The notes under the pieces: model-generated
The model's database searches: none
What the model was told of the DNA's origin: nothing
Seen by the model: the letters and a program-made list of their open reading frames with translations, nothing else
Part shown: in pieces, positions 18,031 to 28,412 of the stretch
Layout of the letters: the number at the start of each line of letters is the position of its first letter
How positions within the stretch are numbered: position 1 is the first letter of the stretch
Position numbers and translations under genes: made by a program
Origin: Chara braunii
Lineage: Eukaryota; Streptophyta; Charophyceae; Charales; Characeae
Direction of reading: 5' to 3'
DNA: 37,878 bases
Assembly (NCBI GenBank): GCA_003427395.1
Contig: BFEA01000156.1
Location: 740,478-778,355, forward strand

Positions 18031-19738
18031 GTTTCATCCAAGAAGGAACAACGGGGAAAAAAAAACAAGAAAAAGGAAAAAAACATCCCAAACGCCACAA
18101 TAACTGCCAAGGTACATTCAATGAGGTGCTCGTGTGACTGTGCCCTCAGTGAGAGCGTGTAAAGGACAAACACACAGCAAGAAAAAAAAAAAAAAAAAAA
18201 AAAAAAAGAAGAAGAAGAAGAAGAAGAAGAAGCTCCCTTACGCTGTGATTGAGGGCAGAAACAGGATGCTACAGCATGGAGACAGTTATGTGCCACCCGT
18301 GAAATACGCCCTGCCTGCCTTGCAGGGCACTAAAACAACATCAGAACAAAATAAAAATGAAACAAAAAGGCAAACTCTTTCCCCACGAAGTGGCCAGATA
18401 CATTCCTCAAAGGCCTCTGCAACTTCCACCCTCCTGAGGGCCTTCCCCGACGTTCCTGGATTTGAAACTTTCTTTTTTCTTTCATTGTTTTTTCTTTTTT
18501 TTCCTTTTTTATTCCGTCGGCGTCCAACCCTGTCCCAAGCCCCGTGTTTTAAGGAGTAGGCTACTACATGGACTTTGCCTTTGCCTGTGAAAGGAAGTGG
18601 TGGTTTAATATGAAAGAAAAAAAGGAGGCTCAAACCCACCTGCGAAGTTTTACAACGGCGCGACCTCCGTTTTAATCACATGTGGCACTTTCGGGTGATC
18701 GCTGCCGTTGGTCACGTGCAGAAGAGACGGCCCATGCAATTTCCACGAGAGGCGGTCGTTGTTTTCCCGCCCCCTCCAATGATAGGATTTCAATTCATTT
18801 TTAATGCTTTTACGTTGCTGCATTGAAGTGGGTGCGAAGTTGCCTTTAATGGTTTTCAAAGCGGGGGGTTGATTTTGCCACTTCGGTTTTTTTTTTTTTA
18901 AGCCAGAAATGACACTTTCACATAGCGAAAATTGAAAGCATCGAGTGCCTCTGACAAGGGGCCTCCGCCCCTAATGGGCTGCTTGGTAGGAGTCCCGTCC
19001 GTTTCAATGGTTTGATGCCAAAAACATATCACCCCTTCGCGCTACTACGGACGGTACGCTTCTTTTGGGTCATCCTAGTCAGAGAAACACTGTTTTTTGT
19101 ATTTGCTTTCAACAACCACCAACGACTTTTGCCATTTTTTAATGATTATTTTATTCTGCAAAAAACACACAAACCCCATCGCCCAAGTCATAAAACTTGG
19201 CTAGTGGGTCCGAGCCCCAGGGGCCTACTCACACTAGGGCCTTTTACGAAAAAAATACTAAAAAATATCTAAAATGTGATGGTCGGGCCGGTCGCTCGAG
19301 ACAGGAAAAGTGCCGAAACCAGCAAACGGGGTATTGAATGTTAGCGGTCTGGCAGGCCGCACGGAAGGGCATTTTGCTACCACCTCTGGAGGTGATAGCA
19401 ATTTTTTTTATTTTTTTTTTCAGTCTGCGAGTTCGTGAAAGGAAATTTAAAACGAACTTCGTTGAAGAAAAAAACAAAAAAAAAAGGTTGAAGAATTTGG
19501 ACCTCGAGCTGTATGACCATGCGAGGCACCACTTTCAAATTGGCAATAATTGCCAGAAAGTCTGGCTCGTGTCTTTTGTGAGTTGCTTCCGCTATGGGCC
19601 CGGGCGGGGTGGGGTGGAATTTCAGCAAAATCGAGATAGCAAAAACGTTTTCAGATTTTGCTGCTATGCCACCGCTGTGTGCGTGCGCGCCCTCAGAATC
19701 CCAAGTTTGTGTGGTTGAGTGGGAAGTTCCTGGGGTGA
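18031..19738. other. unassigned region with A-run/GAA microsatellite
   Basis: About 27 A followed by nine GAA/GAAG units lie at 18181-18232, with T-rich and A-rich tracts near 18470-18510, 18886-18900 and 19399-19420. Open frames are compositional. The adjacent palindromic string near 17866-17910 belongs to the transposon end. Confidence 0.45.
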
Positions 19739-19899
19739 GGTTCGGACTAACTAGCAAAAAGGACTGGATTCAGCTCCTGAATCTGGACGCGTTTTAGCAG
19801 AGATGCAGAAAAGCAGTTAAATATCGGTTTTCTGCTGCACCTTTCTACAAACACATCCAGATCCAGGAGTTCAATCTAATGCTCTTTGCTAGTGGGACC
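19739..19899. mobile_element. foldback MITE, copy 2
   Basis: The copy shares CTAGCAAAAAGGA, the stretch around AGCTCCTGAATCTGGACGCG, GCAGAGATGCAGAAAA-CAGTT, CATCCAGAT-CAGGA and TCTTTGCTAGTGGGACC with 10183-10336, in the same orientation. The left terminus is degraded (GGTTCGGACTAACTAG). Confidence 0.75.
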
Positions 19900-20045
19900 T
19901 CGCCGCTGCACACCTCTGCTATAGCATCACACTTGCAGTCTCGGGAGTAGTACACAGTGATCTGATTCTGCTTTATTAAAGCAAAAAGACGGGAAACCAC
20001 GCGGGAGTCACACAAAAAAAGGGCAAAAAGCAGTTACGAAGTTTT

Positions 20046-20330
20046 ATAATAATATATATATATATCGTCACAAACAGAACTGCCCGGTAAAACCGTAGGC
20101 AGAGAGAGAGAAGAGGACAACAAACGAGGGGCTGTGACAAACTGTTTCGTCGGAGTATATATATATATATATATGGTCACAAATATATATATATATCGTA
20201 ACAAATAGAACTGGCCGGTAAACCGTAGGCAGAGAGAGAGAAGAGGACAACAAACGAGGGGCTGTGACAAACTGTTTCGTCGGAGTTTCACCGACTCATC
20301 AGGAGGCTGTATATATATATATATATAAAT
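20046..20330 (-). repeat. two partial copies of a hammerhead-bearing repeat between AT microsatellites
   Basis: On the minus strand both copies share CTCCGACGAAACAGTTTGTC, ACAGCCCCTCGTTTGTTGTC, CTCTTCTCTCTCTCTGCCTA and CGGTTT-ACCGG-CAGTTCT-TTTGT-ACG. They lie at about 20196-20310 and 20064-20155 (plus coordinates). Each ends in (AT)n, and the second is truncated inside the hammerhead by (AT)n. This is consistent with 5'-truncated insertions of a retroelement at, or generating, AT microsatellites. Confidence 0.75.
20266..20302 (-). ncRNA. hammerhead ribozyme core (incomplete stem I)
   Basis: The minus strand reads CTGATGAG, then UCGG-UGAAACU-CCGA, then CGAAAC. Stem II therefore has 5 bp (GUCGG/CCGAC) with a 7-nt loop. 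After GAA comes ACA-GUU-UGU, a possible 3-bp stem III with triloop, and then the C that completes GUC, the expected cleavage site. All invariant core bases (CUGAUGA, GAAA, GUC-type) are present. No sequence pairing to form stem I is visible next to the core, where an AT microsatellite intervenes, so activity in cis is doubtful. Short-stem-III hammerheads are known from Penelope-like retroelements. Confidence 0.7.
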
Positions 20331-20504
20331 AAAAAAAGAAGAAGAAGAAGCAGTTCCAAATTGCACTTGGGCCAATGTATTTAAGCTAGCTTTCCAGTCA
20401 GGTAGGGTTGTGTGGGGGTGTGTTATGTTTGGGGGGAATACCTGAAGTGCAATTTCATTCTTAAAGTGTTGCTTTGTAATGAAACTGAATGTCATTCTTA
20501 AAAT

Positions 20505-20562
20505 AAACTAAAATAAAATAAAATAAAGAAGAAGAAGAAGAAGAAGAAGAAGAAGAAGAAGA
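20505..20562. repeat. AAAAT and GAA microsatellites
   Basis: Three to four AAAAT/AAATA units are followed by about twelve GAA units. Confidence 0.95.
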
Positions 20563-21727
20563 TCAACGGCTGATATCCTCGTAATCCATGCAAGTGGGAC
20601 CTCTTTCCTGGAGGATACATGGAACCTGGTCATGAGAGTGAACACCAGTGGCCTCAAGTGGTCCAGCCTTTCTTCCCCAGAGTGGCCTGATAGATGGTTT
20701 TGGACCACAGGCATTATGATGTTTTTGGGCAAGCATCCAGTCTAAGATAGAACAACAGGCATAATGTCTGATGCCTCCTGCACAAGAAGGGGCTCAACCT
20801 GCTGTCTTTCTTGGGCGAATGGAACACAGCCATTATCGATGTATTTGGGTGAGCGTCCAATCTACATACAACAAATAACGACAGTGCATTTTTATTTGAT
20901 GGGTGAAGAGGTCAGGGGCTGAATTTCTCAGTCTCAGGGGCCAGTCAGCCACAATTGCCCGCTTCGCCCGGTTTGCGCCCGGTTTGATAACTTCCAGTGT
21001 TTCATATTCTATTGTTATCTCCATCTGTGTTATCTCAATCTGAGTCAATCCAATACGTATTGCTTTTTTTTTTTTTTTTTTTAAGGAAAAACAAACAAAC
21101 AAACTGTATTGCTTTGGGAACTGGCCCTTGATTCCCCCTGAATGAAAGAGTGATTTCTTTTCAAAAGCAGGAAAAAACAAAAACAAGTCAAAACAAACAA
21201 GAAAAACTTCAAAAAACTTGAAAAAAGCTGGGCTACCAGAGTGGCCCGGGTCCACTTGCCCGGCGGGGCCAAAAAGAAATTAAAAAATAATTATTATTTT
21301 TTCATTTAAAAAATAAAATTTTATTTTAAATTTGGTAAAGAATTTCGATGTGAACATGAGGCAAAAGTTGTTCAGTTTATTTTCCTGCATACTATAGTTT
21401 TTTTTTTCGGATTCGTTTTTCCTTTTTTTTTGGCTCGGACCACCACTGGTCCTTGCACGGCCGGGCCGCCCGGGAAAATAGGGTGATCAGGGTGGCCCGG
21501 CTGGTAGCCTAGGAAAAAAGGCTATTTCGGATTTCCCCACATTTTCAGTGTACATCCAATAAACGTTTCTTCTTTTTTTTTACTATATTTACATCACTGA
21601 AATTCACTCTGTTCTTTCTTTTCTTTTTTTCTTTTTTTCCGTTTTTCATTCAAAAAAAAGTGATGGTATCTTTGAAGTTTGATGGGGGTATCCCCCCGTT
21701 AATTTATTTGTTCATGTGATTATTCCA
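20563..21727. other. unassigned region
   Basis: CATTATGATGTTTTTGGGCAAGCATCCAGTCTA-like sequence occurs near 20711 and again near 20831 (CATTATCGATGTATTTGGGT), a decayed direct repeat of about 120 bp period. T-runs lie at 21064-21083, 21398-21407 and 21422-21431, and AT-rich DNA at 21279-21335. No gene is supported. Confidence 0.45.
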
Positions 21728-21730
21728 CCA

Positions 21731-21915
21731 GCATCCGAACTCGCATTCTGTTTTACCGCCATATTCTTCATTTCGCTCACGTGATTCCATGAGGATTCGA
21801 ACTCACATTCTGTCCACTGCCAGTAACAAGCATGTGTACCTTTCAAAAAAAAAAAAAGAAAAAAAAAGCCACATACTGTCCACTGCCAGTAAGGAGCACG
21901 TGCACCATTTAATTA
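21731..21915 (-). repeat. tRNA-like SINE head relics
   Basis: On the minus strand B-box-like GAGTTCGAATCC (21793-21804) and GAGTTCGGATGC (21731-21742) lie about 62 bp apart. Two upstream copies of CTTACTGGCAGTGGACAG/TTGTTACTGGCAGTGGACAG, one with AAATGGTGCACGTGC, resemble the SINE-head AAATGGTGCACAGC at 10473 and 15501. Confidence 0.5.
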
Positions 21916-21956
21916 AATTAAAAAAAAAAAAAACGTGGACCGTCCCATGTGTTACC

Positions 21957-22150
21957 ACCTGATCCCTGCTCCTTCCTCCTCACCTGGACGCAATGCTGGC
22001 CCAATACAAGCTCATACGACTGTGGATTAACCAGACATGCCACGTGGCCTACCACCTGATTGCTGTCCCTCTGTCTTCATCTGGATGCAATGCTGGCCTC
22101 AGACATGATCACATGCCTGCCTACAAATCAGACATGCCACGTGGCCATCT
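21957..22150. repeat. two tandem units of about 96 bp
   Basis: Each unit runs from CACCTGATCCCTG/CACCTGATTGCTG through CACCTGGACGCAATGCTGGC or CATCTGGATGCAATGCTGGC to CAGACATGCCACGTGGCC. Confidence 0.75.
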
Positions 22151-22385
22151 GATCACTCTTTCTGTTTCTTCGAGCCCCTATGTCTCATTCCAAAAAAAAG
22201 GGTCACCGTGTGCGAGTCTGCCACACACCTAATTCTCAAAATCACGGAAGCGAAAATTGCTGCAAAACTGCACACATTGCATTTTCGGTTGCCGTGTGTG
22301 AGTATATGCCCTAACACTTTCGAAGTCTGTTTCATTATTTTTTTCCTTTTCATTTTTTTTTTTTTTTCTGAGTGTTTTTTGTTTT

Positions 22386-22576
22386 TTTAGAGTCCAGGTT
22401 GTTGTAGAGGCCAGATTCTGAACCCCATTGGTTGCCGTCGTAGGAGCACCGGAACCAGAAAGCTTCGCCGAAGGCCACCCCTCCTGGTACCATTGGGACC
22501 AGACCGAAGTGGACCGCCACCGGGGCAGATTCGACACGGTAGTGGTATTTCATGACGCCTATCCCTAGCCCGACCC
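22386..22576 (-). CDS. possible unrecognised exon
   Basis: The minus-strand frame between about 22576 and 22386 reads TWVGLGIGVMKYHYRVESAP, then VAVHFGLVPMVPGGVAFGEA and FWFRCSYDGNQWGSESGLYN. Codon third positions are mostly G or C and the amino-acid composition looks like a folded domain, unlike the surrounding low-complexity frames. An AG at about 22577 could be a splice acceptor. The frame then runs into an A-rich Lys stretch without a visible donor. The WxS...GLYNN ending faintly recalls starch-binding modules, but I cannot assign it. Confidence 0.3.
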
Positions 22577-23640
22577 ATGTCTAGTCCTCGTGTCGTAGCA
22601 ACACCATTTTCTCGCCTGCTGACGTCCCTTAAAAGAGTATTCACACACCTGAGCGACACGGCGGGAGTTCAGGTGAGCGGCACGGCGGGAGTTTTGATGT
22701 ACATTTATATCACATTCACATTCTTTTTTACTTCTCTTTTCTTCTTTTAATGTAACAAAAAAAAATTGCAAATCTCATACGGCAGGTTCTCTATCCTGGT
22801 GGTGGTGAGTCACCCACCGGGATCGAGGAGAGAAGATGCTGAGTGGTTGGCTCTGATCCTTTCAGTGGGGAGTGCCACCTGCTGGAAACCAGGTCCAGCG
22901 TGTCCATCATTTTTTTTGTCTTGGATTTTGTACTGGAACTCAGTCCCGTACCTTTTCCGGCCCCTGTACCTGCGGCTTTACTCCTTGCTGCCTGATGTGT
23001 TAAACCACCACCACCACCCGGTAACCCCCCCCCCCCCCCCCCCCCCCACCAGCTTTCACAGGCAAACTCAGAATGCCGTATAACCTATACCGCATTCTTT
23101 CTGAGGCCTGCCGCCAGCTGCCCAAAATGACTAGCGGTGCCAGCGAAAACACACGAAAAAAACAGAAGTCGCGCTGCTGCTTCCGCAAAGCTTGGCGCAC
23201 AGTTCTTTTCTGCTCTGCAAAAGGAGCCTTGGAGGTAGTGGTGGTTTCAACCACAAGTATCTGACCCATAAATCGGCAGTGCCCCCCTTCGTGTTAATGC
23301 GCCGCAACTTTCCGGCGTCGGGGCTACCGGACCCCAATGACTTTTGGGCGTTGGGGCTACTGGATCACAAGGGAAGAAAAAATTGTTGTTGCTGGCGTGG
23401 GGACGAAATGTCGCACAGGGCATTTTTAGGCTCAGCATCAGTAGCTGGGCGAGGTACTGGTGGTTTACGTATCTAATCAGAACCCCAGACCACCAATTAT
23501 CCCAACCTATCATCCATTCCAAAATATAGCTCAGCCCTAGTTTGGACGACTGGAACTATCGCCCATGTTGGGTGCTGTGTCCTGCCATATTGCACTGAAG
23601 TCTTGACTTGCCCTTTCTCACCTCGGCCTGTGATCGGTGT
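22577..23640. other. unassigned region with poly-C tract
   Basis: An inverted 3'-tail fragment lies at 22865-22905 (ACCTGCTGGAAACCAGGTCC). About 21 consecutive C lie at 23027-23047. Tandem GAGCGACACGGCGGGAGTT / GAGCGGCACGGCGGGAGTT occurs at 22651-22695. No gene is supported. Confidence 0.45.
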
Positions 23641-24160
23641 GCGTCTGTGTGGGATAGTAGGAAGGCTTGTCCAAAAACTGCCTGGCCAGGCTCCTCTTCA
23701 CTGGTGGGTGTTGACGTCCATACCTGCTATTTGCACATAGAAGGGGGAGAGGCCGGTGAGTCGGGGAGGAGGTGGTGTTCTCAGAGGGCCCTCTCTGGAG
23801 TGGGTGAGTTGGCGCCTCCAGAGGAGATGTGCTAGGTAGGGGTGCGTAATCACTGAAGGGGGAGAGTGGTGGGTGGAATGGCAGGAAACGGCTAAGGAGG
23901 GGAGGAGGCTGACGGGAGAGGGGGATGAAGTGGGGGGAGGAGGTGTTTTCAGAGGGAACCCTCTGGGAAGGAGTAGCTCGGGTGGACAAGGTGGTGTCAC
24001 CGAGGGGGTGTCATGGGTAGGGGTGGGTGGCCGGGTGGGTGATCACTGAAGAGGGGGAGTGGCGGGTCAGACTCAGGGGCTGTTGTCTGCAGAGGTGGTG
24101 TACAGGGTAAGCGTGGGTAATCGCCAGGGCAACAGAATGAATGGAGGCTTTGCAGTTCCC
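23641..24160. repeat. purine-rich degenerate repeat block
   Basis: Two related units share TAGGGGTG(C/G)G, ATCACTGAAG(G/A)GGGAG, (A)GTGG(T/C)GGG and CAGAGGG-CCCTCT-GG. They lie at about 23770-23900 and 23950-24075. The G/A bias makes long but meaningless open frames on both strands. Confidence 0.55.
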
Positions 24161-24254
24161 AGGACTGTGCCTCCTGACGGGCCTAGTTGAATAGGTGTCA
24201 ATCAGAGCTGGTGTCCAGCTCTCACGCGCCACAGGAGACACCGACCGGCAAGCA

Positions 24255-24956
24255 GCCGCAACTACCGTCTTCACCTGATACACAGTATATGGTCATTAGA
24301 GCTGTATTTGGAGCAACTCTAGTTTAGATAGAGCAATAATGATCGTACGTTGTGGTGAAAATGGTACGGTACGGGGGACCGGGAAGGGCCGGGGCGAGCT
24401 CCTGTTCGTTCCGCCAATGCCACGACTGTTTGCACAGGAGGTAGAGCTGGTCGTCCAAATTGGCCGCTTTCCTTCTTGGGTCCACCCATGCACACGGGAC
24501 AGTGCGAACGTCTTCGTCTCTAACAGCCAGGTCGGTGGTGGTTTTCAGCGAGTCTTTACATCAGACCCATGCTCGATGGATTGTTAATCTCAGCGTCTCT
24601 GCAATTTGCAGTTTCACCTGTAGGGTACCCACGGTATGTTGCTCCCGATCGATCATGTGAGCATATGGCACACCATATGGTCATCAAAATTTCACAACGC
24701 GTGTGTTTGGAACACGGTCCGTTTGAGGGTTCCCGCACCCCCCTCCCCCGCCCGAAAGTAGCACATAAGAGTGGGACCCTGATGGGGCACCCTACTGTCT
24801 TTGCCCGAATAGAACGCCCGGTCGTTAGAGCTGTATTTGCGGCAACTTCTGGACCAGATGCAGCGATTATGGCCGGGCGTCCAACCGTCTTCACCCCAAT
24901 ACAACATCTGGTCATTATACCTGTATTTGTGGCAACTTCCCGGCCAGATGCAGCGA
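24255..24956. repeat. three dispersed copies of a 65-75 bp repeat
   Basis: ACCGTCTTCACC(C/T)-AATACA, C(A/G)TCTGGTC(A/G)TTA, (G)AGCTGTATTTG-GGCAACTTC and (G)CCAGATGCAGCGA appear in order at about 24264-24318 (partial), 24795-24867 and 24888-24957. The last two are tandem with a period near 93 bp. Confidence 0.75.
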
Positions 24957-25054
24957 GCTTTTTTCATCCAGCACAATTATTCGTCCACAAACAATTCGAT
25001 TCAACCAGCAGACCCAGATTCTGCTTGATTATCCGTGGTCCCTGTCCTACTATG

Positions 25055-25059
<5 letters not shown>

Positions 25060-25114
<55 letters not shown>
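25060..25114. repeat. (GA)n microsatellite
   Basis: About 27 uninterrupted GA dinucleotides. Confidence 0.98.
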
Positions 25115-25118
<4 letters not shown>

Positions 25119-25318
25119 GACAGACTGACCTCACGGACATTTATAGAGGCATACACCAAGGTGAGGTTACTCCTTGTGATGAACCTCACATCACAGTCTC
25201 TGCAAGTCCCATCCTCTTGCAGATGGGAGATTGGAAGAGGATACCAGTCTATCAATCTGGAACAAAAATGCAGCCAAGAAAGAGCCAGACTGCAGTGAAT
25301 TGCAATACCACCATGCAG

Positions 25319-25322
<4 letters not shown>

Positions 25323-25378
<56 letters not shown>

Positions 25379-25391
25379 GCGAGAGAGAGAG

Positions 25392-25454
<63 letters not shown>

Positions 25455-25572
25455 AGATGTTTGGTGAAGAAGGAGCACACTATTTGCCCTCCTTGCCTCA
25501 TTTCCACCACGCATCACTCTCGCAAATCTGCAGCCACTTCACCAAACATCTGCTCTCTCTCTCTCTCTCTCT
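25323..25572. repeat. foldback: GA tract, unique arms, CT tract
   Basis: (GA)n with a few GC interruptions runs from 25323 to 25452. GCAGATGTTTGGTGAAG (25453-25469) is repeated inverted as CTTCACCAAACATCTGC (25537-25553), followed by (TC)n. Together the 17 perfect bases and flanking dinucleotides give arms of about 35 bp around a 67-bp loop. AATGCAGCCAAGA-AGAG also recurs directly at 25268 and 25313. Confidence 0.93.
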
Positions 25573-25590
25573 CCCTCTCCCCCCCCCCCT

Positions 25591-27010
25591 CCTCCTGTGC
25601 TCCTCGTAAAACCTAGTCCAGCATCACCTTGACCGCACATATAAATGAATTTCTCAACGGCCACCTACGGCTTGTTATCCTTTCAGCCAACGGGGTCTTA
25701 TCTTTCTTTTTGGGCTTTTTTTTTTTTTTCCAGCAAATGCTAACGGGTTCTTCCGCATTTTGGCAGATTAAATTTCCCATCCTCTCCTGAGCGTTCAAAT
25801 CACCACTTTCAAAACCTCAAGGCGTAGGAGGCAATGATATCGCAATGAATATCCATACCTACATCACAATTTTTATTTTTGTCGGGTGTCCTGCAATAGA
25901 TGTGCGCACTGTTAAAGCCGTGACTGCATGACCGTAAGCTCGCACACCCTTACATATGGTCATCGATTTGTTCGTCCTCGTGACCATACCCATGATCCAC
26001 ATGCCATTTTAGACAACCAACCTTGAGAACAGGGTTCAAATTTATTTCCTATCGGCTGCTACCGACAGGCACTTCATTGAGCTAGGAGGGGGTTTAGATC
26101 GGGCCAACCAGGCTTTTTTAACTGTCCATAGACTTCCTCACTATACACAACAACACGGCGAACACACCGATTTCCCAACCACTGTAACCCAGCCGACTCA
26201 CCTCAAACTGCATTCCGCGCACCTCCAGCACAAGGGGACGCTTAAAATTTCGAAGTGGGGACCACCAGCTGGCAACAACGTACACACGAGCAACGCCGCA
26301 AGGCGTGCCTGAGAATATCTTCACACATGCTGACCACGTCCAACAGATAAGAAATAATCCGAACAAAAAGAAAAGTCAAACAGCAACGAAACGCCCATCC
26401 CTGCCTGCACCCGTCCATCTTACTTTGCTGCTTGCCTATCAACTCCCACGAGTCCCCATCTCCCAATCAAAAACAAGCTTTAAGTCTATCAGCTGCATTT
26501 CAGCCAAGCGGTGCCTTTCACGTACGGAACATAGAAATGCAAATTCCACAAAAAAAATTGTCAAACAGCAGCTGGAAACAAGACGGCTCACGAAAAAACA
26601 AAAAGGATGGGTCAAACCACAGCTCTGCAAAAAGAAGGAAAGAAAGAAAGACAGCGATGTCGACGACGACGACGACGGTGACGATGACGATGAAAATCCT
26701 TCTACAGAGGGTACCAAACTTCTCTGATTGATTGATCAATTGATTGTAATTCAAAGACTTTGCGATCTAGTTAGGGATCCGACTCGTACGGTCTCTCTAC
26801 ACAGCTGCGCCATGGCTCCTCTACAAGAACATATACGAAGGGCAAAATCGACTGAACAGGTTATAAGGATTCTCCGAAAACATTCCTCCTCCTCTTAAGG
26901 ATCTGTCGGGCACAAAACCCCTCTACCACCATAGACGGCGAGTGTAATGATTCCCGACACGATCCCCGTAATAGGCACTCTCATATACTACAGTGCAGAC
27001 CACCCGCTCC
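25591..27010. other. unassigned region
   Basis: The region contains a T-run at 25718-25730 and a GAC/GAT-rich tract at 26655-26695 that gives an artefactual acidic frame. No protein family, tRNA or clear repeat is recognised. Sequence near 26930-27000 is ordinary. Confidence 0.4.
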
Positions 27011-27042
27011 NNNNNNNNNNNNNNNNNNNNNNNNNNNNNNNN
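27011..27042. other. assembly gap (32 N)
   Basis: A run of N; flanking sequences cannot be assumed to be contiguous. Confidence 0.99.
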
Positions 27043-27328
27043 CCCCTACTCAGCGATCAATCGGACTAAGCATGCATGCAATTTTCAAACAAATCGGAGT
27101 CAAACTGTGGAAGACGGCTTCAACAAACCACAATAGCTACGAGAAAACATGGCGGCCATTTCCTCTTGATGATCGGTGGTCTCAGTTGCTACAGAGACCC
27201 AGGGAATCAATAAAACAGTTCCCCGATCACGCTCATCTCTCTCTTTCCACACACAGGTTTTTTCTGATTGAAGACAAATCACCTACCATTCTCAAAGAGT
27301 ACCTGCAGCCGCCATCCGGAAGAGCATG

Positions 27329-27647
27329 TTAGCCATCTCCCCATCCATGTCGATTTCCAAAGCCTCCTCTCCTGCCTATTCCTCCCCTTCCCCTACCTTT
27401 TTCTCCGTTGGCCCACATCTGAAAATTACCCCCTCTATTACCCTCACTTCTACCCCTTCCACGTCCACCGCCCCTACCTCTACCACCACTCCATCTTCCA
27501 CCCCCATGTCTGTTTCTACCACCATGTTGATGCTGTCCGGCGTCGTCCACAAACTCCTGAAATGGGTTGCCCGCATCAGGAAATGCTTCACTCTTTCCGT
27601 GCTTGTTCCGTACCTTCTTCACCTTCCCCTGATCATATTCCGCATCC
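27329..27647 (-). CDS. putative terminal exon of an RGG-rich protein
   Basis: The minus-strand frame ends at a TAA (27329-27331). It reads DAEYDQGKVKKVRNKHGKSE, AFPDAGNPFQEFVDDAG, then a Gly/Arg-rich tail (GGRGRGGGRGRGRSEG and GRGRGGIGRRGGFGNRHGWG). RGG tails are common in RNA-binding proteins. The acceptor candidate TTTGTTTGTTCAG ends at 27648 and is preceded by a branch-like TTAACTGAC, which would fit an intron. An alternative is one frame opening at 27787. I do not recognise the family. Upstream exons would lie at higher coordinates, across the GA tract. The frame is also open because of purine bias, hence moderate confidence. Confidence 0.42.
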
Positions 27648-27806
27648 CTGAACAAACAAACCCCGCCAGACCACCGATTCATTATGTCAGTTAAAACAAC
27701 TGCTGTGTTTATATATTCCTGGGAAATCATTTCTGCCATCAGTTCGGACTCCAGGTTGCAATTCAGAGAATGCGCAGAGGGAAACAATACTCACAGCAGT
27801 GAGAGC

Positions 27807-27959
27807 GATGACAGTGGGCAGAGGGGGAGGGTTGCAGAAGGCAGCGGGAGCCCACAGTTCAGAAAACAAAGGTTCAAAAGGAAGGGAGAAGGCCTGGAGA
27901 TCAGACAAAGGGAGCAATCTGGGAGCAAGTTGGGAACAGGCTAAGATAGATAGATATAT

Positions 27960-28050
<91 letters not shown>

Positions 28051-28140
28051 ACAGTAGGCAGAGGAGGAGGGTGGCACAAGGCAACAGGGTGTTGCAGTTT
28101 GGAGAACAGATGTTCAGCGGGAAGTGAGAAGGCTCCAGGA
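27807..28140. repeat. GA microsatellite flanked by two diverged copies of one unit
   Basis: (GA)n occupies 27965-28047. The flanks share ACAGT-GGCAGAGG-GGAGGGT, GCA-AAGGCA-C-GGG and GTTCA--GGAAG-GAGAAGGC at about 27807-27900 and 28049-28135. The array may have expanded inside a duplicated segment. Confidence 0.75.
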
Positions 28141-28224
28141 TGATGCGTAGAGAGGCTGAGGGAGGACGCATGTGGGGAAGACACTGAGAGCAGCTAACAG
28201 AGCAGGCAGCTCCAGAGGGAAGCA

Positions 28225-28370
28225 ATACGCATGGCAGCGACAGCGGTACAGCGGTGGCAGAGGGCAGGGGGAGAAGGCTGGTACAAGGCAAGGGGTTAAC
28301 GCAAATAGTGACAGCGGTGGCAGAGGGGCCAAGGGCAGGGGGAGATGGCTGGTACAAGGCATGGGATTAA
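28225..28370. repeat. two tandem units of about 85 bp
   Basis: GACAGCGGT-CAGCGGTGGCAGAGG, GGGCAGGGGGAGAAGGCTGG / GGGCAGGGGGAGATGGCTGG and TACAAGGCA-GGG-TTAA occur twice. The last unit abuts the mitochondrial-like insert. Confidence 0.8.
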
Positions 28371-28412
28371 GGTGAATAAAGCAATAGCTTCAGTTACAGC
28401 AAAACCGAAAAT
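28365..28412 (-). pseudogene. atp9: atp9 exon fragment in a nuclear mitochondrial insert
   Basis: On the minus strand the frame reads IFGFAVTEAIALFTLI. Mitochondrial ATP synthase subunit c has ILGFALTEAIALFALMM near its C-terminal transmembrane helix, including the proton-carrying acidic residue in TEAIAL. The match starts right after a group II intron 3' end and stops at the boundary with an 85-bp nuclear minisatellite. The exon is only about 15 codons and cannot be expressed as a subunit. In the organelle, subunit c forms the rotor ring of the F1Fo ATP synthase. Confidence 0.72.

Noticed and set aside
25001-25510. Arg/Glu and Ser/Leu repeat proteins across GA tracts
   Set aside because: These are simply translations of the (GA)n/(CT)n microsatellites. 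The same applies at 27687-28184, 34619-34852 and 36167-36762.
26655-26695. Acidic protein segment from GAC/GAT repeats
   Set aside because: Compositional frame over a GACGAC/GATGAC microsatellite, with no start context or homology.
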